The translations under genes were made by a program, and so were the position numbers. Under the pieces are notes generated by a model. The model had not been told where the DNA came from, did no database searches, and saw only the letters and a program-made list of their open reading frames with translations. Shown here in pieces: positions 1 through 7,764 of a stretch of DNA of 34,143 nt. This stretch comes from Candidatus Hydrogenedentota bacterium (lineage in GTDB: Bacteria; Hydrogenedentota; Hydrogenedentia; Hydrogenedentales; JAJRTN01), in NCBI GenBank assembly GCA_024278275.1, contig JAJRTN010000103.1, forward strand, positions 1 to 34,143. Reading direction: 5' to 3'. Within the stretch, counting starts at the first letter, position 1; each line of letters begins with the position of its first letter.

Positions 1-834
1 AGAGTTTATGACTCTACAGGCGCAACCCAATTATAGGACACTTTTTTTGGGCATTGCAGCAAAAGCCGCGCCCCATAACAATCTCGAACCAACATCTCGC
101 CTAAACAGGCATCAACAAAACGATTATGGGGCAGGCTCTACCTATCCCCGGTTTGGGGCATCATCCACGCCGTGGGCGAAACCCACGTCAGTCCCGTAAG
201 GGACGATTGAAAGCCTTCCATGCCCTAAGGCCCCAGGCGCTCGGGCACAGGTTCAATCGTCTGCGGGACGAAGCGGCATGGCCGCTACGGGACGGAGGTG
301 GGATTCACCGGCTTGAACCTAACCCGGCATAGCCGGAATCATCTCCGCGGAGAACCGTGGCTCCGAAGCAACGTAGAAGAGGCTTCCAGCCTCTTCAAAA
401 GCGGCAGGAAGCGCTTCCACGTTTTCCCGCGAAGGCGGGGCGCCATGATTATGTATCCGCAGATTGCGCAGATGAACGCAGATTCTCCCGTTCCCATGCA
501 GAGCGTGGTGGGAAGGGTGGGCCTTGGCCCACCAGGCCTATGTATTTGAGGCGGTACCGTCTTGCCCTGGGAGAAGGTTACGGTGGGCCAAGGCCCACGG
601 ATTTCGTGTATTTTGTGTATTTCGTGGTTGAACCTGGAAAGGGCCGTTGCGCCCTTATCACGGAGGATTCCACGCGTTCTATTTCGCCATGGAGCAATGA
701 CGTATATCGAAGGTTCTCCACTCCCCCGAGAGGTGAATGCACCGACGCACGCAAAGCACTTTCCGGCACTGCGGCAACCCGTTTTTTGGCGTTGCGAATT
801 ACGGGTGAATTCCCCGCATCGGCGACAGGTGCCT
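1..834. repeat. Repeat-rich intergenic region, no supported gene
   Basis: No reading frame here looks like a real protein; the ORFs present are low-complexity translations of repeats. The stretch is a string of short modules. These include GTCCC-GTAA-GGGAC hairpin DNA near 195-205, with an inverted GACGATTGAA/TTCAATCGTC pair (about 203-212 and 252-261); ACCCGGCATAGCCGGAA at 322-338; a double hairpin at 370-421; a CCCGCGAAGGCGGG module near 426-439; CGCAGATTGCGCAGATG-type tandem units near 456-484; GGTGGGCC-TT-GGCCCACC at 516-533; its sibling at 583-598; and TTCGTGTATTTTGTGTATTT near 603-622. Several modules recur elsewhere in the window. The stretch lies downstream of the minus-strand glycosyltransferase. 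Confidence 0.7.
322..450. repeat. Composite intergenic element, copy 1
   Basis: Three modules occur in order: ACCCGGCATAGCCGGAA (322-338), a double hairpin (370-421, with GAGGC/GCCTC and AAGCG/CGCTT stems), and a CCCGCG-AA-GGCGGGGC-GCCATGA module (about 426-448). The same three modules in the same order and nearly the same spacing occur at 7368-7500. In the hairpin, this copy reads GAGGCTTCCAGCCTC where the complement of the other reads GCGGCATCCAGCCGC, so both arms changed together and pairing is kept. Confidence 0.65.
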
Positions 835-1926
835 TTACGAGTTCGTTCGTGATGACAAAGGGGGCGCCACCGCGGCCAGTGCCGCTTGCAGGACAGGGTA
901 GTACACCGCGTGGGTATAACGGGCCAGCACGGTATCCCGGGCCGCAGCGCCCATCCGACGGCGAAGGGCGCCATCGCTGATGAGCCGGTCGAGCTTGGTC
1001 TCCCATTCTTCGGGACTGTCGGCAAGGAAACCATTGACGCCATCATCGATCACCTCCGTATTCATCCCCACGGGCGACACCACGCAGGGCACGCCAACAG
1101 CCATGTACTGGAGGGCCTTGAAAGCACACTTGCCCCGGGCACGCGGCGTGTCTTTCAAGGGCATAAGGCCGATATCCGCTTCGTGGAGGTAGGCGATTTC
1201 CTCGTCCAGCGTCCACGGGTGATTCACGACTTCCACCCCGTCCAGGTGGTAATCCCGACCGGTGGCTATGGAGAGTTGAAGAGCATGCTTGGACGCCAGC
1301 CGCCGGATCACAGGCTCAATGGGTTCGAGATAGCCCAGGTTGTCCTTGAGTCCGACCCACCCCAGGGTTACCTTGTTTGTGTCGGTTATTATCTGTTTTG
1401 AGTTATGCTTCGTTATGTCGATACAGGTTGGTATGATGGTTATGCTTGGGTTGTATCGTTTTACGTATTCCGCCAGGTGGCGATTTCCCACCACGGCATG
1501 ACGGCACAACCCCGCCATTTTACGCACCCAGCCGAAATCCATGCAGCGCAGAAAGACGCTGTCCACGTGGGCGGGCGGCTCCCAGATGGCGTCGTCTATG
1601 TCAAAGATAAGACGCGGGTTCAAGCATCGGATGAAGCGCTCGAAAACGGGGGGACCATAAGGGAAAAGCGGCCCCCGGAAATAGACAACATCGGCTCCCG
1701 GCACATGGCGCAGTTGTCCCAGCCGCCGCAGCAGCACGAGGAAGAGATAGAGCAGCTTTCGGCCTCGCCCGCGGTTTTCGAAGAGCCGGTCGCGCAGGGA
1801 AACCGATGCGGGCAGACAGATGGTGCAATGGTGCCCGTCGGCTTCCAACATGCGGGCAAAGGTGATGATGCGGTATCGGATTGCGGCGATTTTCTCGGTT
1901 TCATTGCCGAAAAAAACGATCCGCAT
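835..1926 (-). CDS. GT4-like glycosyltransferase
   Basis: Predicted cytoplasmic or peripheral glycosyltransferase of 363 aa with a GT-B fold, probably moving a nucleotide-sugar residue onto a cell-surface glycan; donor and acceptor are unknown. The N-terminal domain starts MRIVFFGNETEK. The C-terminal nucleotide-binding domain shows GWVGLKDNLGYLEP, then GKCAFKALQYMAVGVPCVVSP and a VNGFLADSPEEW segment, the usual GT4 order. The typical E-x7-E pair is replaced by a K...K..QYMA version, which I recall from a GT4 subgroup. I chose the start at 1926 because GGAG sits about 8 nt upstream; a longer reading to 1956 would run into the upstream gene. The upstream hydrolase stop lies 4 nt before this start, so the two are probably co-transcribed. 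Confidence 0.85.
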   Translation of the reverse strand: MRIVFFGNETEKIAAIRYRIITFARMLEADGHHCTICLPASVSLRDRLFENRGRGRKLLYLFLVLLRRLGQLRHVPGADVVYFRGPLFPYGPPVFERFIRCLNPRLIFDIDDAIWEPPAHVDSVFLRCMDFGWVRKMAGLCRHAVVGNRHLAEYVKRYNPSITIIPTCIDITKHNSKQIITDTNKVTLGWVGLKDNLGYLEPIEPVIRRLASKHALQLSIATGRDYHLDGVEVVNHPWTLDEEIAYLHEADIGLMPLKDTPRARGKCAFKALQYMAVGVPCVVSPVGMNTEVIDDGVNGFLADSPEEWETKLDRLISDGALRRRMGAAARDTVLARYTHAVYYPVLQAALAAVAPPLSSRTNS

Positions 1927-1930
1927 GGGG

Positions 1931-2851
1931 CTACTCCACCGGGGGGATGAGGCCATTGGCCCGCAGCCAGGTGATGAGTTGTCCCGGCCAGGTGCTCATG
2001 GCGGGATCACCCTTGCCCATGCCCAGGCCATGCACCCCTTTCTGAAAGCAATGCAGTTCGGCGGCGACGCCCTTTTCGCGCAGCGCCAGGAAGAGCATAA
2101 CGCTGTTCTGCACGGGCACGGTCCCGTCTTCCGCCGTGTGTACGATAAACGCGGGGGGCGTGTCCCTAGTGACCTGCTTTTCGGGGGAGAGCCGGTCCAT
2201 GAGGGCCGGGTCGGGGGAAGGCCCCAGCAGGTTTTGCCGCGATCCCAGGTGCGCGTAGGGTCCGGTCATGGCAACCACCGGGTAGACGGGCACCATGAAA
2301 TCGGGCCGCGAACTCACCCGTTCCACCGGGTCATCCGATGCGGGGTCCCCCGCATCATAGAGGGTTGCCGCCGTGGTGGTGAGATGGCCCCCGGCCGAAA
2401 AGCCCAAAATACCAATGCGGTCCGTTTTGACCTTCCATTCCCCCGCGCGGGCACGGACGGTGCGAATGGCGCGATGGGCGTCCATGAGCGGATAGGGATG
2501 GCGGTAACCCGGGGCGTGGCGGTAGCGGAGCACGAAGCCGGCGATACCTTCCGTATTGAGCCAGCGGGCCACGTCTTCCCCCTCATAGTCGAAAGCCAGC
2601 CCGCCATACCCTCCGCCGGGACAGATCACCACCGCCGTACCATTGGCTTTGTCCCCCGGGGGCAGAAAGACGGACAGCGTCGGAACATCATCGAGACCAT
2701 CCCCCTTTGCGCCGGGGGCGCCCTGGGACCAGAGTTTCACAACCGCGCCGGGGGGCGCCGGGTTATTCGAATGGTTCATCGCTTCTTTCCCTGGTGCCGC
2801 GGCCGCGCAGGTCGCCATGATAAGCCCCAGTATCGGCCTTCGCCACATCAT
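1931..2851 (-). CDS. Secreted alpha/beta hydrolase (acetyl-esterase/BD-FAE type)
   Basis: 306-aa alpha/beta-hydrolase, probably an exported carboxyl- or acetyl-esterase acting on acylated sugars; the substrate is inferred only. The N-terminus (RRPILGLIMATCAAAA) is a signal peptide. ICPGGGYGG (76-84) supplies the oxyanion-hole loop of the HGGG type, with Pro in place of His. The nucleophile motif is GFSAGG (Ser152), the acid is Asp242 in HTAEDGTVP, and the base is His274 in KGVHGLG, so the triad is complete. Two adjacent ATGs are possible starts; GAGGG lies upstream. It is followed 4 nt later by the glycosyltransferase. Esterases of this family are common in polysaccharide-degrading bacteria. 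Confidence 0.88.
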   Translation of the reverse strand: MMWRRPILGLIMATCAAAAPGKEAMNHSNNPAPPGAVVKLWSQGAPGAKGDGLDDVPTLSVFLPPGDKANGTAVVICPGGGYGGLAFDYEGEDVARWLNTEGIAGFVLRYRHAPGYRHPYPLMDAHRAIRTVRARAGEWKVKTDRIGILGFSAGGHLTTTAATLYDAGDPASDDPVERVSSRPDFMVPVYPVVAMTGPYAHLGSRQNLLGPSPDPALMDRLSPEKQVTRDTPPAFIVHTAEDGTVPVQNSVMLFLALREKGVAAELHCFQKGVHGLGMGKGDPAMSTWPGQLITWLRANGLIPPVE

Positions 2852-2938
2852 TTACACCCTCTTCGTTTTGGCGGCATTTGCGGAATTGGGGATCTTCTTA
2901 CGCGCCGGCCGCAGGACCGCGTTCGGTTCCAGTATTTC

Positions 2939-2969
2939 GTATGTTGCGGCTACGATAGCCGCAACATAC
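2939..2969. repeat. Perfect 14-bp inverted repeat, 3-nt loop
   Basis: GTATGTTGCGGCTA and TAGCCGCAACATAC flank the loop CGA with no mismatch. On the minus strand it lies downstream of dapB and 88 nt upstream of the hydrolase start. No T-rich tail follows on either side, so it is not a classical intrinsic terminator. It could be an mRNA-stabilising hairpin, an attenuator-like structure or an operator. Confidence 0.75.
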
Positions 2970-3118
2970 AGGATCATGTGGCCGTCTCGCTGAAAATCAC
3001 CTTTTCGCAAATGGCACTTTTTTCCATGCGCAGGGTGCGCTTCAGCACACCGCCATTCCTGATATGCTGTGACCAGTATACCGAACAGAGGTTATGGGGT
3101 ACACCGGTTTCCTTGAAG

Positions 3119-3174
3119 GTGGCACAGCCGCCCCCTGTGGGCCGTACTCGGCCCGAACCGGGGGCCGTGGCGCC
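3119..3174 (+). repeat. GTGGCACAG palindromic repeat, copy A (full length)
   Basis: This 56-bp unit starts GTGGCACAGCCGCCC, contains GGGCCGTACTCGGCCC in the middle and ends GGGGGCCGTGGCGCC. The reverse complement of 24911-24966 has the same length and matches at 51 of 56 positions by my count. Internal self-complementary segments (CACAG/CTGTG, GGCCG/CGGCC) suggest a folded RNA or DNA element of REP type. Confidence 0.85.
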
Positions 3175-3199
3175 CCGGTGAAGGGATAGGTCATTCGTT

Positions 3200-3994
3200 T
3201 CATCGCAAACCCAGCACCTGCTGCATATCGTACAGCCCCGGCGCGGCATCCTGGCAGAACCGCGCGGCGATCAAGGCGCCCCGCGCGAAATTGTCCCGAT
3301 TATGGGCCTTGTGGGTCAGTTCAACGCGCTCGCCCTGCCCGGCGAAAATGACCGTGTGCTCCCCGGCGATATCGCCGCCACGCAGGGCGTGCATGCCGAT
3401 CTCGCGCACGGGGCGCGCCCCCACCATGCCTTCGCGGCCATGGACTGCATGCTCGTCATAGCGCAGGTCCAGCGCTTCCGCAACCACCTCGGCCAGGCGC
3501 TTCGCCGTGCCGCTGGGACTGTCCTTCTTCTGATTGTGATGGATCTCGACGATCTCCACGTTATAGTCCAGGCCCAGGGTGGCGGCCACTTCCTTCGTGA
3601 TCTTGAAGAGCAGGTTCACGCCAACGCTCATGTTGGGCGCATGGACAATGGGAAGCGCCCGGGCAAGATCGCCGAGTTCCGCCACTTCCGCATCGCCCAG
3701 GCCGGTGGTGCCGATGACGACGGGCACGCCCATCCTCGCGGCCAAGCGTGCGTTGGGCATGCAGGCCCCGGCCACGGTAAAGTCGATGAGCGCGTCCGCC
3801 CCGGCCAGGGCTTCCTTTGGCGGGGCAAGGGTGATGGTTTGGGGTTGACCGCATTCGGTCCCCACCGTGAGGGTGACGCCTTCATTCCCGGGCGCGTCGA
3901 AAGCCCCGGCTATGGCCAGGTCATCGGCCGCCCGGGCCAATTCCAGGATGCGCCGCCCCATGCGGCCCAAAGCGCCCGCCATGCAGATCTTCAT
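3200..3994 (-). CDS. dapB: 4-hydroxy-tetrahydrodipicolinate reductase
   Basis: 264 aa, full length for DapB. It reduces (2S,4S)-4-hydroxy-tetrahydrodipicolinate with NAD(P)H in the diaminopimelate/lysine pathway, in the cytoplasm. The nucleotide-binding loop is GALGRMGRR (7-15). The family signature EIVEIHHNQKKDSPSGTA spans 147-164, with the catalytic His/Lys pair at H152 and K156. IGTTG (94-98) and the FARGALIAARF segment near the C-terminus also fit the family. AAGGTGA lies about 7 nt upstream of the ATG. No other lysine genes are adjacent, so it appears as a stand-alone housekeeping gene between the SDR reductase (77-nt gap) and the hydrolase. Confidence 0.96.
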   Translation of the reverse strand: MKICMAGALGRMGRRILELARAADDLAIAGAFDAPGNEGVTLTVGTECGQPQTITLAPPKEALAGADALIDFTVAGACMPNARLAARMGVPVVIGTTGLGDAEVAELGDLARALPIVHAPNMSVGVNLLFKITKEVAATLGLDYNVEIVEIHHNQKKDSPSGTAKRLAEVVAEALDLRYDEHAVHGREGMVGARPVREIGMHALRGGDIAGEHTVIFAGQGERVELTHKAHNRDNFARGALIAARFCQDAAPGLYDMQQVLGLR

Positions 3995-4071
3995 TTGTCT
4001 TCACCTTTTCCGACCACCGCTTGTGGGTGTGTCAATCCATGTTCGCTCCCTGGCGAATGTCCCGCACGAAA

Positions 4072-4935
4072 CTATTTCACCAGGAACGTCCGCAGCGCGT
4101 CCCGCCAGGGGGGCATTTCATCCAGGCCCTGGGCCCGTGCATGGACATTGTCCAGCACGGAGTAGGACGGACGGCGCACGGGCAATTGGAACTGCTTACA
4201 ACTCACCCGAATGAGATTCGCCTCCACGCCCGCCTCCTCAAAGATGGCCTCGGCGAAGGCATGCCAGGAACATTCGCCCTGGCAGGTGGCGTGATACACC
4301 CCGGGTTCGGCCTTTTCGGCGAGCACGCGAACCTGCCGGGCCAACGCCAGGGTCAGGGTGGGCGTGGTGATTTCATCATCCACCACCCGCACTTCCGCCC
4401 CTTCCTCGGCCTGGCGCAGCATGGTGTCCACGAAGTTCAGACCACCTTTCGCCCGGCACGGGGCGGGACCATAGAGGGCCGCCGTCCGAATGATCACATG
4501 ATCCCGGCAGTGGGCGGCGACGAGATGTTCGCCCGCGAGCTTACTCGCGCCATACACGCTCAGGGGCGCGGGAAGATCCTCTTCCACGTAGGGGCGTGTG
4601 GCACCGTCGCCAAAGACATAGTCGGTGCTGATGTGTACCAGCCGGGCGCCGGCGTGTTTACAGGCCGTGGCCAGGAAACCGGGGCCGGACGCGTTCACGG
4701 CAAAGGAATGGGCCGGATGTTTCTCACACTGGGGAAGGCTGTGGGCCGCGGCGGCGTTGATCACCAGGTCCGGTTTCAACTCATCCAGGATAAGCCGGAA
4801 AACCTGCTCTTCCTGGCTGATATCAACGAGGTGATTCTCTCCGTCCAAATCGGCCCGGAGTACGTGAACATCGTCGAAAACATCGCAAATCGCCGTCCCC
4901 AACTGTCCATTGGCGCCAATAACAAGAACTTGCAT
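4072..4935 (-). CDS. dTDP-4-dehydrorhamnose reductase-like SDR
   Basis: 287-aa extended short-chain dehydrogenase of the RmlD family, expected to reduce a nucleotide-linked 4-keto sugar with NAD(P)H for surface-polysaccharide precursors. The Rossmann motif is GANGQLG (7-13). The catalytic residues are in HISTDYVFGD (101-110) and the Y128-x3-K132 motif of VYGASK. The substrate-domain segments AALYGPAPCRAKGGLNFV and EITTPTLTLALA are RmlD-like. An ATG 33 nt further upstream would add MELNPPRIVQH, but the Rossmann fold begins at MQVLVIG, so I use 4935; GAGG lies about 12 nt before it, somewhat far. There is no rmlA, rmlB or rmlC nearby, so the actual sugar is uncertain. Confidence 0.87.
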   Translation of the reverse strand: MQVLVIGANGQLGTAICDVFDDVHVLRADLDGENHLVDISQEEQVFRLILDELKPDLVINAAAAHSLPQCEKHPAHSFAVNASGPGFLATACKHAGARLVHISTDYVFGDGATRPYVEEDLPAPLSVYGASKLAGEHLVAAHCRDHVIIRTAALYGPAPCRAKGGLNFVDTMLRQAEEGAEVRVVDDEITTPTLTLALARQVRVLAEKAEPGVYHATCQGECSWHAFAEAIFEEAGVEANLIRVSCKQFQLPVRRPSYSVLDNVHARAQGLDEMPPWRDALRTFLVK

Positions 4936-5160
4936 ATGCTGCACTATCCTCGGTGGGTTCAATTCCATGCATTCGCGCGCCAGACCCCGCCGGAAGCCCC
5001 GGCCCTTGACATGACACGCCGTGAACGGGGCCTATTCTTCACCCGTTCCCCGTACCCGAGTATGGCACACGGGCAAGAAGACAGGCAACAGGCCCTTGGG
5101 CCATTTGCGAAACCAGGGGTCGGTGTATGTGCCATCCGCCGGACCGTGTTCGGTGCCCGC

Positions 5161-5847
5161 CTACACCAGGTGTTCGGCGGTCGCCGTATTCTCGCGGAAG
5201 GCGGCGACGGTTTGGACGGGGTCGGCCCCGGGCGCGGGGAAAAGGACGGAGCCGTCCAGCACGATACGGTGTACGCCCATGCGGGCGAAGGTGGCGGCTT
5301 CCCGGGAGCCGATGCCGCCTTTCACTTCCAGGGTGGTGGGGTATTGGTGGTAGCGGATGATCTCCTGGAGGATCCGGGCGCGTTCGTAGGCCGATTTGAG
5401 GGGCTTCTCCCCGTCCTCGTGAAAGTCACGGGTGACGAGCAGCACGCGGCCTGTTTCAGCCAGAAGGTAGTCCAGCATGGTAAGGGGTGTCGTCGCCTTG
5501 AGGGCAATACCCGGCGTGGCTCCGGCATCGCGCACCTGTTGCAGCACGCGGTGGGGATGGAGGCACGCTTCGGCATGAACCGTGATGATGTCGCAGCCCG
5601 CGGCGACGAAGGCATCAATGTGCCGCTCAGGGGATTGCACCATGAGGTGGGCGTGACAGGTCAACCCACAGGTAGCCTTCGCCAGGCGAACAAAGGCGGG
5701 GTCCAGACCGAAAAGGGGCGCAAAGCGCCCGTCGCCAATCTCGAAATGCAGTTCGGCGATATTCGCCTTTTCGAGGGCCTCAAAAACGGATTCCAGCCGG
5801 CCCAGGGGCAGTTGCCGCACGGCGGCGGCGAGGTGCGAATCGCTCAT
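5161..5847 (-). CDS. Divergent ribulose-phosphate 3-epimerase-like protein
   Basis: 228-aa TIM-barrel protein of the ribulose-phosphate 3-epimerase family. Conserved: H34 and D39 (HFEIGDG), H67 (AHLMVQSPERHI) and the DIITVHAEA strand. Not conserved: the catalytic Asp of the usual VDGGI loop is Lys176 (LEVKGGIG), the N-terminal ISPS-type strand is absent, and the NPGF-GGQ phosphate-loop region reads VTRDFHEDGEK. Canonical pentose-phosphate epimerisation is therefore doubtful; it may act on another phosphorylated or modified sugar, or be a repurposed barrel. I chose the start at 5847 because its ATG overlaps the radical SAM stop (ATGA), implying translational coupling. Confidence 0.82.
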   Translation of the reverse strand: MSDSHLAAAVRQLPLGRLESVFEALEKANIAELHFEIGDGRFAPLFGLDPAFVRLAKATCGLTCHAHLMVQSPERHIDAFVAAGCDIITVHAEACLHPHRVLQQVRDAGATPGIALKATTPLTMLDYLLAETGRVLLVTRDFHEDGEKPLKSAYERARILQEIIRYHQYPTTLEVKGGIGSREAATFARMGVHRIVLDGSVLFPAPGADPVQTVAAFRENTATAEHLV

Positions 5848-7013
5848 GAGAGGGCTCCTTCCGCCTCCGCGGTGGCAGGTTTGTTTTGCGCCGCGGTGCG
5901 CAGTCCGTTGTGCTCGATAAAGCAGCAGCCGGGGCAGGGGGCAAAGAGTTTCTTTCGGCAGGCCTGGCGGAAATCGCGCATGAGGGCGTTGTTCCACAGG
6001 GTCTTGATGCTGCTCTCGCGGACATTGCCGATCTTGCGAATCCAGCAGGGGAAGGCGTCGCCCTGGCGGCCGATGAAGAGGGTGTTCCAGGCGTTCCGGC
6101 ACTCGAATTCCACGAGATCCATGTGCCCTTCATAGTAGTCGAGAAGGTTGCTTACGGGCATGCGGGGCATGCGCAATTCAAGCCCGACACGCTTGGCTTC
6201 CTCCACCGTGCGGTCGAGGGCCGGCCCCAGTTGCTTCCGACTGATACGGGGGTACTCAAGCTGGTCCATCCGGTACGTCCGGGGGTCCACTTCACCCAGG
6301 TTGGGCAATTCGTGCATGCGGGACTCGGTCACCAGGTTGAGCACGTCGGCCCCGGCCTCCTTGATCACCTCGGGCATCTGGTGCAGCACGTCCACGTTAC
6401 TGACCTGGATGACCGTGGTGACGTGGATCTTGGGGCACTGTTTGTGGCTGATTTCGCGGTGCTTTCTCAGCATGGCGATGCCGTTCATGGAGCGCTCGAA
6501 GGCCCCCCGCAACTTGCGTATTTCGTCGTGCCGGTCTCCGGGCGCCTCAATCGACGTACCCGCGAAGTTGAACCCTATGCCGCCAAGACGCTTCGGCGCG
6601 AGGGCCGCCACCGCTTCGGCGCGGTCCTCGGGCAGCATGGTGGTGTTCGAGATGAAATGGGTTCGCGCCTTCCGGCTGGCGTGCGTGAGGATGTCCATGA
6701 AGTCCTTGCGGACAAAGGGCTCGCCGCCGGTAAACGTAATGAGGCTGAAGCGCTGCACCTGGTCGATGACGGACAGCCATTCTTCCGTGGAGAGTTCCCC
6801 TTCCTTCTGTACCCGGATCGGTTCATTTTCGAGCCATTCAATGTATTGGCACATTTTACAGCGCAGATTGCAGCGACGCGTGACCTCCATGTAATAGTGC
6901 CAGGCCGGGAAGGCATAGCCGTTCCTGAAATAGGTATAGGGCAGGGCGCTGTACATCCGCTGGGCGGTGTCGTACAGACGGGAAATACGAAAGATATCTT
7001 TCGGCGAGTCCAT
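5844..7013 (-). CDS. Radical SAM protein with Cys-rich C-terminus
   Basis: 389-aa radical S-adenosylmethionine enzyme. The 4Fe-4S motif CNLRCKMC is at C48, C52 and C55, followed by TGGEP (95-99), which binds the SAM amino group. The C-terminal part carries further cysteines (a Cys before RNAWN, PCWIRK, and CPGCC), resembling a SPASM/twitch-type auxiliary cluster. Proteins with this layout modify peptides, sugars or small molecules; the substrate cannot be read from the sequence. It overlaps the epimerase-like gene by 4 nt and probably works with it. The start ATG at 7013 has no strong ribosome binding site, but TAAAAT lies 12 nt upstream on the minus strand, so a very short leader is possible. 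Confidence 0.88.
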   Translation of the reverse strand: MDSPKDIFRISRLYDTAQRMYSALPYTYFRNGYAFPAWHYYMEVTRRCNLRCKMCQYIEWLENEPIRVQKEGELSTEEWLSVIDQVQRFSLITFTGGEPFVRKDFMDILTHASRKARTHFISNTTMLPEDRAEAVAALAPKRLGGIGFNFAGTSIEAPGDRHDEIRKLRGAFERSMNGIAMLRKHREISHKQCPKIHVTTVIQVSNVDVLHQMPEVIKEAGADVLNLVTESRMHELPNLGEVDPRTYRMDQLEYPRISRKQLGPALDRTVEEAKRVGLELRMPRMPVSNLLDYYEGHMDLVEFECRNAWNTLFIGRQGDAFPCWIRKIGNVRESSIKTLWNNALMRDFRQACRKKLFAPCPGCCFIEHNGLRTAAQNKPATAEAEGALS

Positions 7014-7367
7014 AAAAAGGGTTCCATTTTATCGCGCCGCGCATGGGGTCTCCAGGGAAAACATCCTGCACAAGAACGACATTCCGGGACCATGCGCCCG
7101 GCAAACGGTAGTATACACATGGAAAGGTGGAAAAGGCATCGATTGATGCATTTATGAAAAGATCGTTCTCAATGAGAGCGCCATATATATTTTCCTTCCC
7201 GTTCCAACGCTTCCCTTGGGAAGGTACACGGCATGAACCCGGATTGTGCGCATCGGGCAGGGGCTTGCTCCCGCATGACCGCGGGCGGCGCGTGTTCCGC
7301 GCCGACAGGGCGCTCCATGGTAAAGCGCGGTCCGCTTCGGGCAGCGGATAAGCGGGCGCTTGTCCCC

Positions 7368-7500
7368 ACCCGACATAGCCGGAAGCCCGTTTTCGTCAGC
7401 ACGGAAATCGGGGGAGAGCAAATGCGGCATCCTGCCGCATTCAAAGCGGCTGGATGCCGCTTCTACGTTACCGTCACCCCCGCGCGGGCGGGGCTCCATG
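7368..7500. repeat. Composite intergenic element, copy 2
   Basis: Modules: ACCCGACATAGCCGGAA (7368-7384); a double hairpin (7421-7469) with perfect ATGCGGCA/TGCCGCAT and AAGCGGC/GCCGCTT stems; and CCCGCG-CG-GGCGGGGC-TCCATGA (about 7479-7501). Same order as 322-450. The hairpin module is inverted relative to copy 1 while the flanking modules keep orientation. Confidence 0.65.
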
Positions 7501-7516
7501 ACAGGGCGCAATACGT

Positions 7517-7548
7517 TGAGGGGTGGCACATCCGTGTGCCACCCCTCA
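7517..7548. repeat. Perfect 14-bp hairpin, possible terminator
   Basis: TGAGGGGTGGCACA pairs perfectly with TGTGCCACCCCTCA around the loop TCCG. It begins 15 nt after the stop codon of the small minus-strand ORF at 7564-7764, a typical terminator position, but no T-run follows on the minus strand. It shares the GGTGGCACA core with the dispersed palindromic family, so it may be a diverged member. Confidence 0.5.
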
Positions 7549-7563
7549 CATGTTGTTGAAGTG

Positions 7564-7764
7564 CTAAGCCAGCAGGTCGAGGTCGTGTCTGGCCGGTCCA
7601 GAAACTGATAGTGCGCGTTGAATAAGATTCAGCGCGGCGGTCCTCACATCGTCAACGGGCTGCCCCTGATCCTTCAGATGGGCCTGCTGTCCGATGGTCT
7701 GGATTCGACCTTGACGCACACCGGCCCCGATGCCACTGGCCATAACAGGTGCTAAACCAGCCAT
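7564..7764 (-). CDS. Small protein of unknown function
   Basis: 66-aa ORF that I do not recognise. It is worth keeping because AAAGGAG lies 7 nt before the ATG at 7764, one of the best ribosome binding sites in the window. The protein starts MAGLAPVMASGIGAGVRQG, a Gly/Ala-rich helix-like segment, then has a polar middle (HLKDQGQPVDDV) and an amphipathic C-terminus (AALNLIQRALSV...LDLLA). There is no cysteine and no clear transmembrane helix. It is monocistronic, pointing away from the PQQ operon, with a hairpin just after the stop. An upstream in-frame start at 7785 would add seven residues but would overrun the ribosome binding site. Confidence 0.5.
   Translation of the reverse strand: MAGLAPVMASGIGAGVRQGRIQTIGQQAHLKDQGQPVDDVRTAALNLIQRALSVSGPARHDLDLLA

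Larger units (their letters stand above)
2852..3199. other. Intergenic region with hairpin and repeat
   Basis: No credible gene. It lies between dapB and the hydrolase, both on the minus strand. It holds a perfect 14-bp hairpin (2939-2969) and one 56-bp GTGGCACAG repeat (3119-3174). The GAGGG ribosome binding site of the hydrolase is at the left edge. Confidence 0.7.
7014..7563. other. Intergenic region with composite repeat and hairpin
   Basis: No credible gene. It contains a minus-strand TATACT at 7110-7115 that could be a -10 box for the radical SAM gene, the second composite repeat (7368-7500) and a 14-bp hairpin (7517-7548). Confidence 0.6.

Noticed and set aside
1820-3181. 453-codon plus-strand ORF across the hydrolase
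   Set aside because: Antisense to a hydrolase with a full catalytic triad, and its end reads through a palindromic repeat.
4021-6135. 704-codon plus-strand ORF antisense to rfbD-like, epimerase-like and radical SAM genes
   Set aside because: It is the antisense shadow of three well-supported genes in GC-rich DNA; its translation is His/Gly/Arg-rich with no recognisable domain.
5886-7157. 423-codon plus-strand ORF across the radical SAM gene
   Set aside because: Antisense shadow; the opposite strand has CxxxCxxC and TGGEP motifs.
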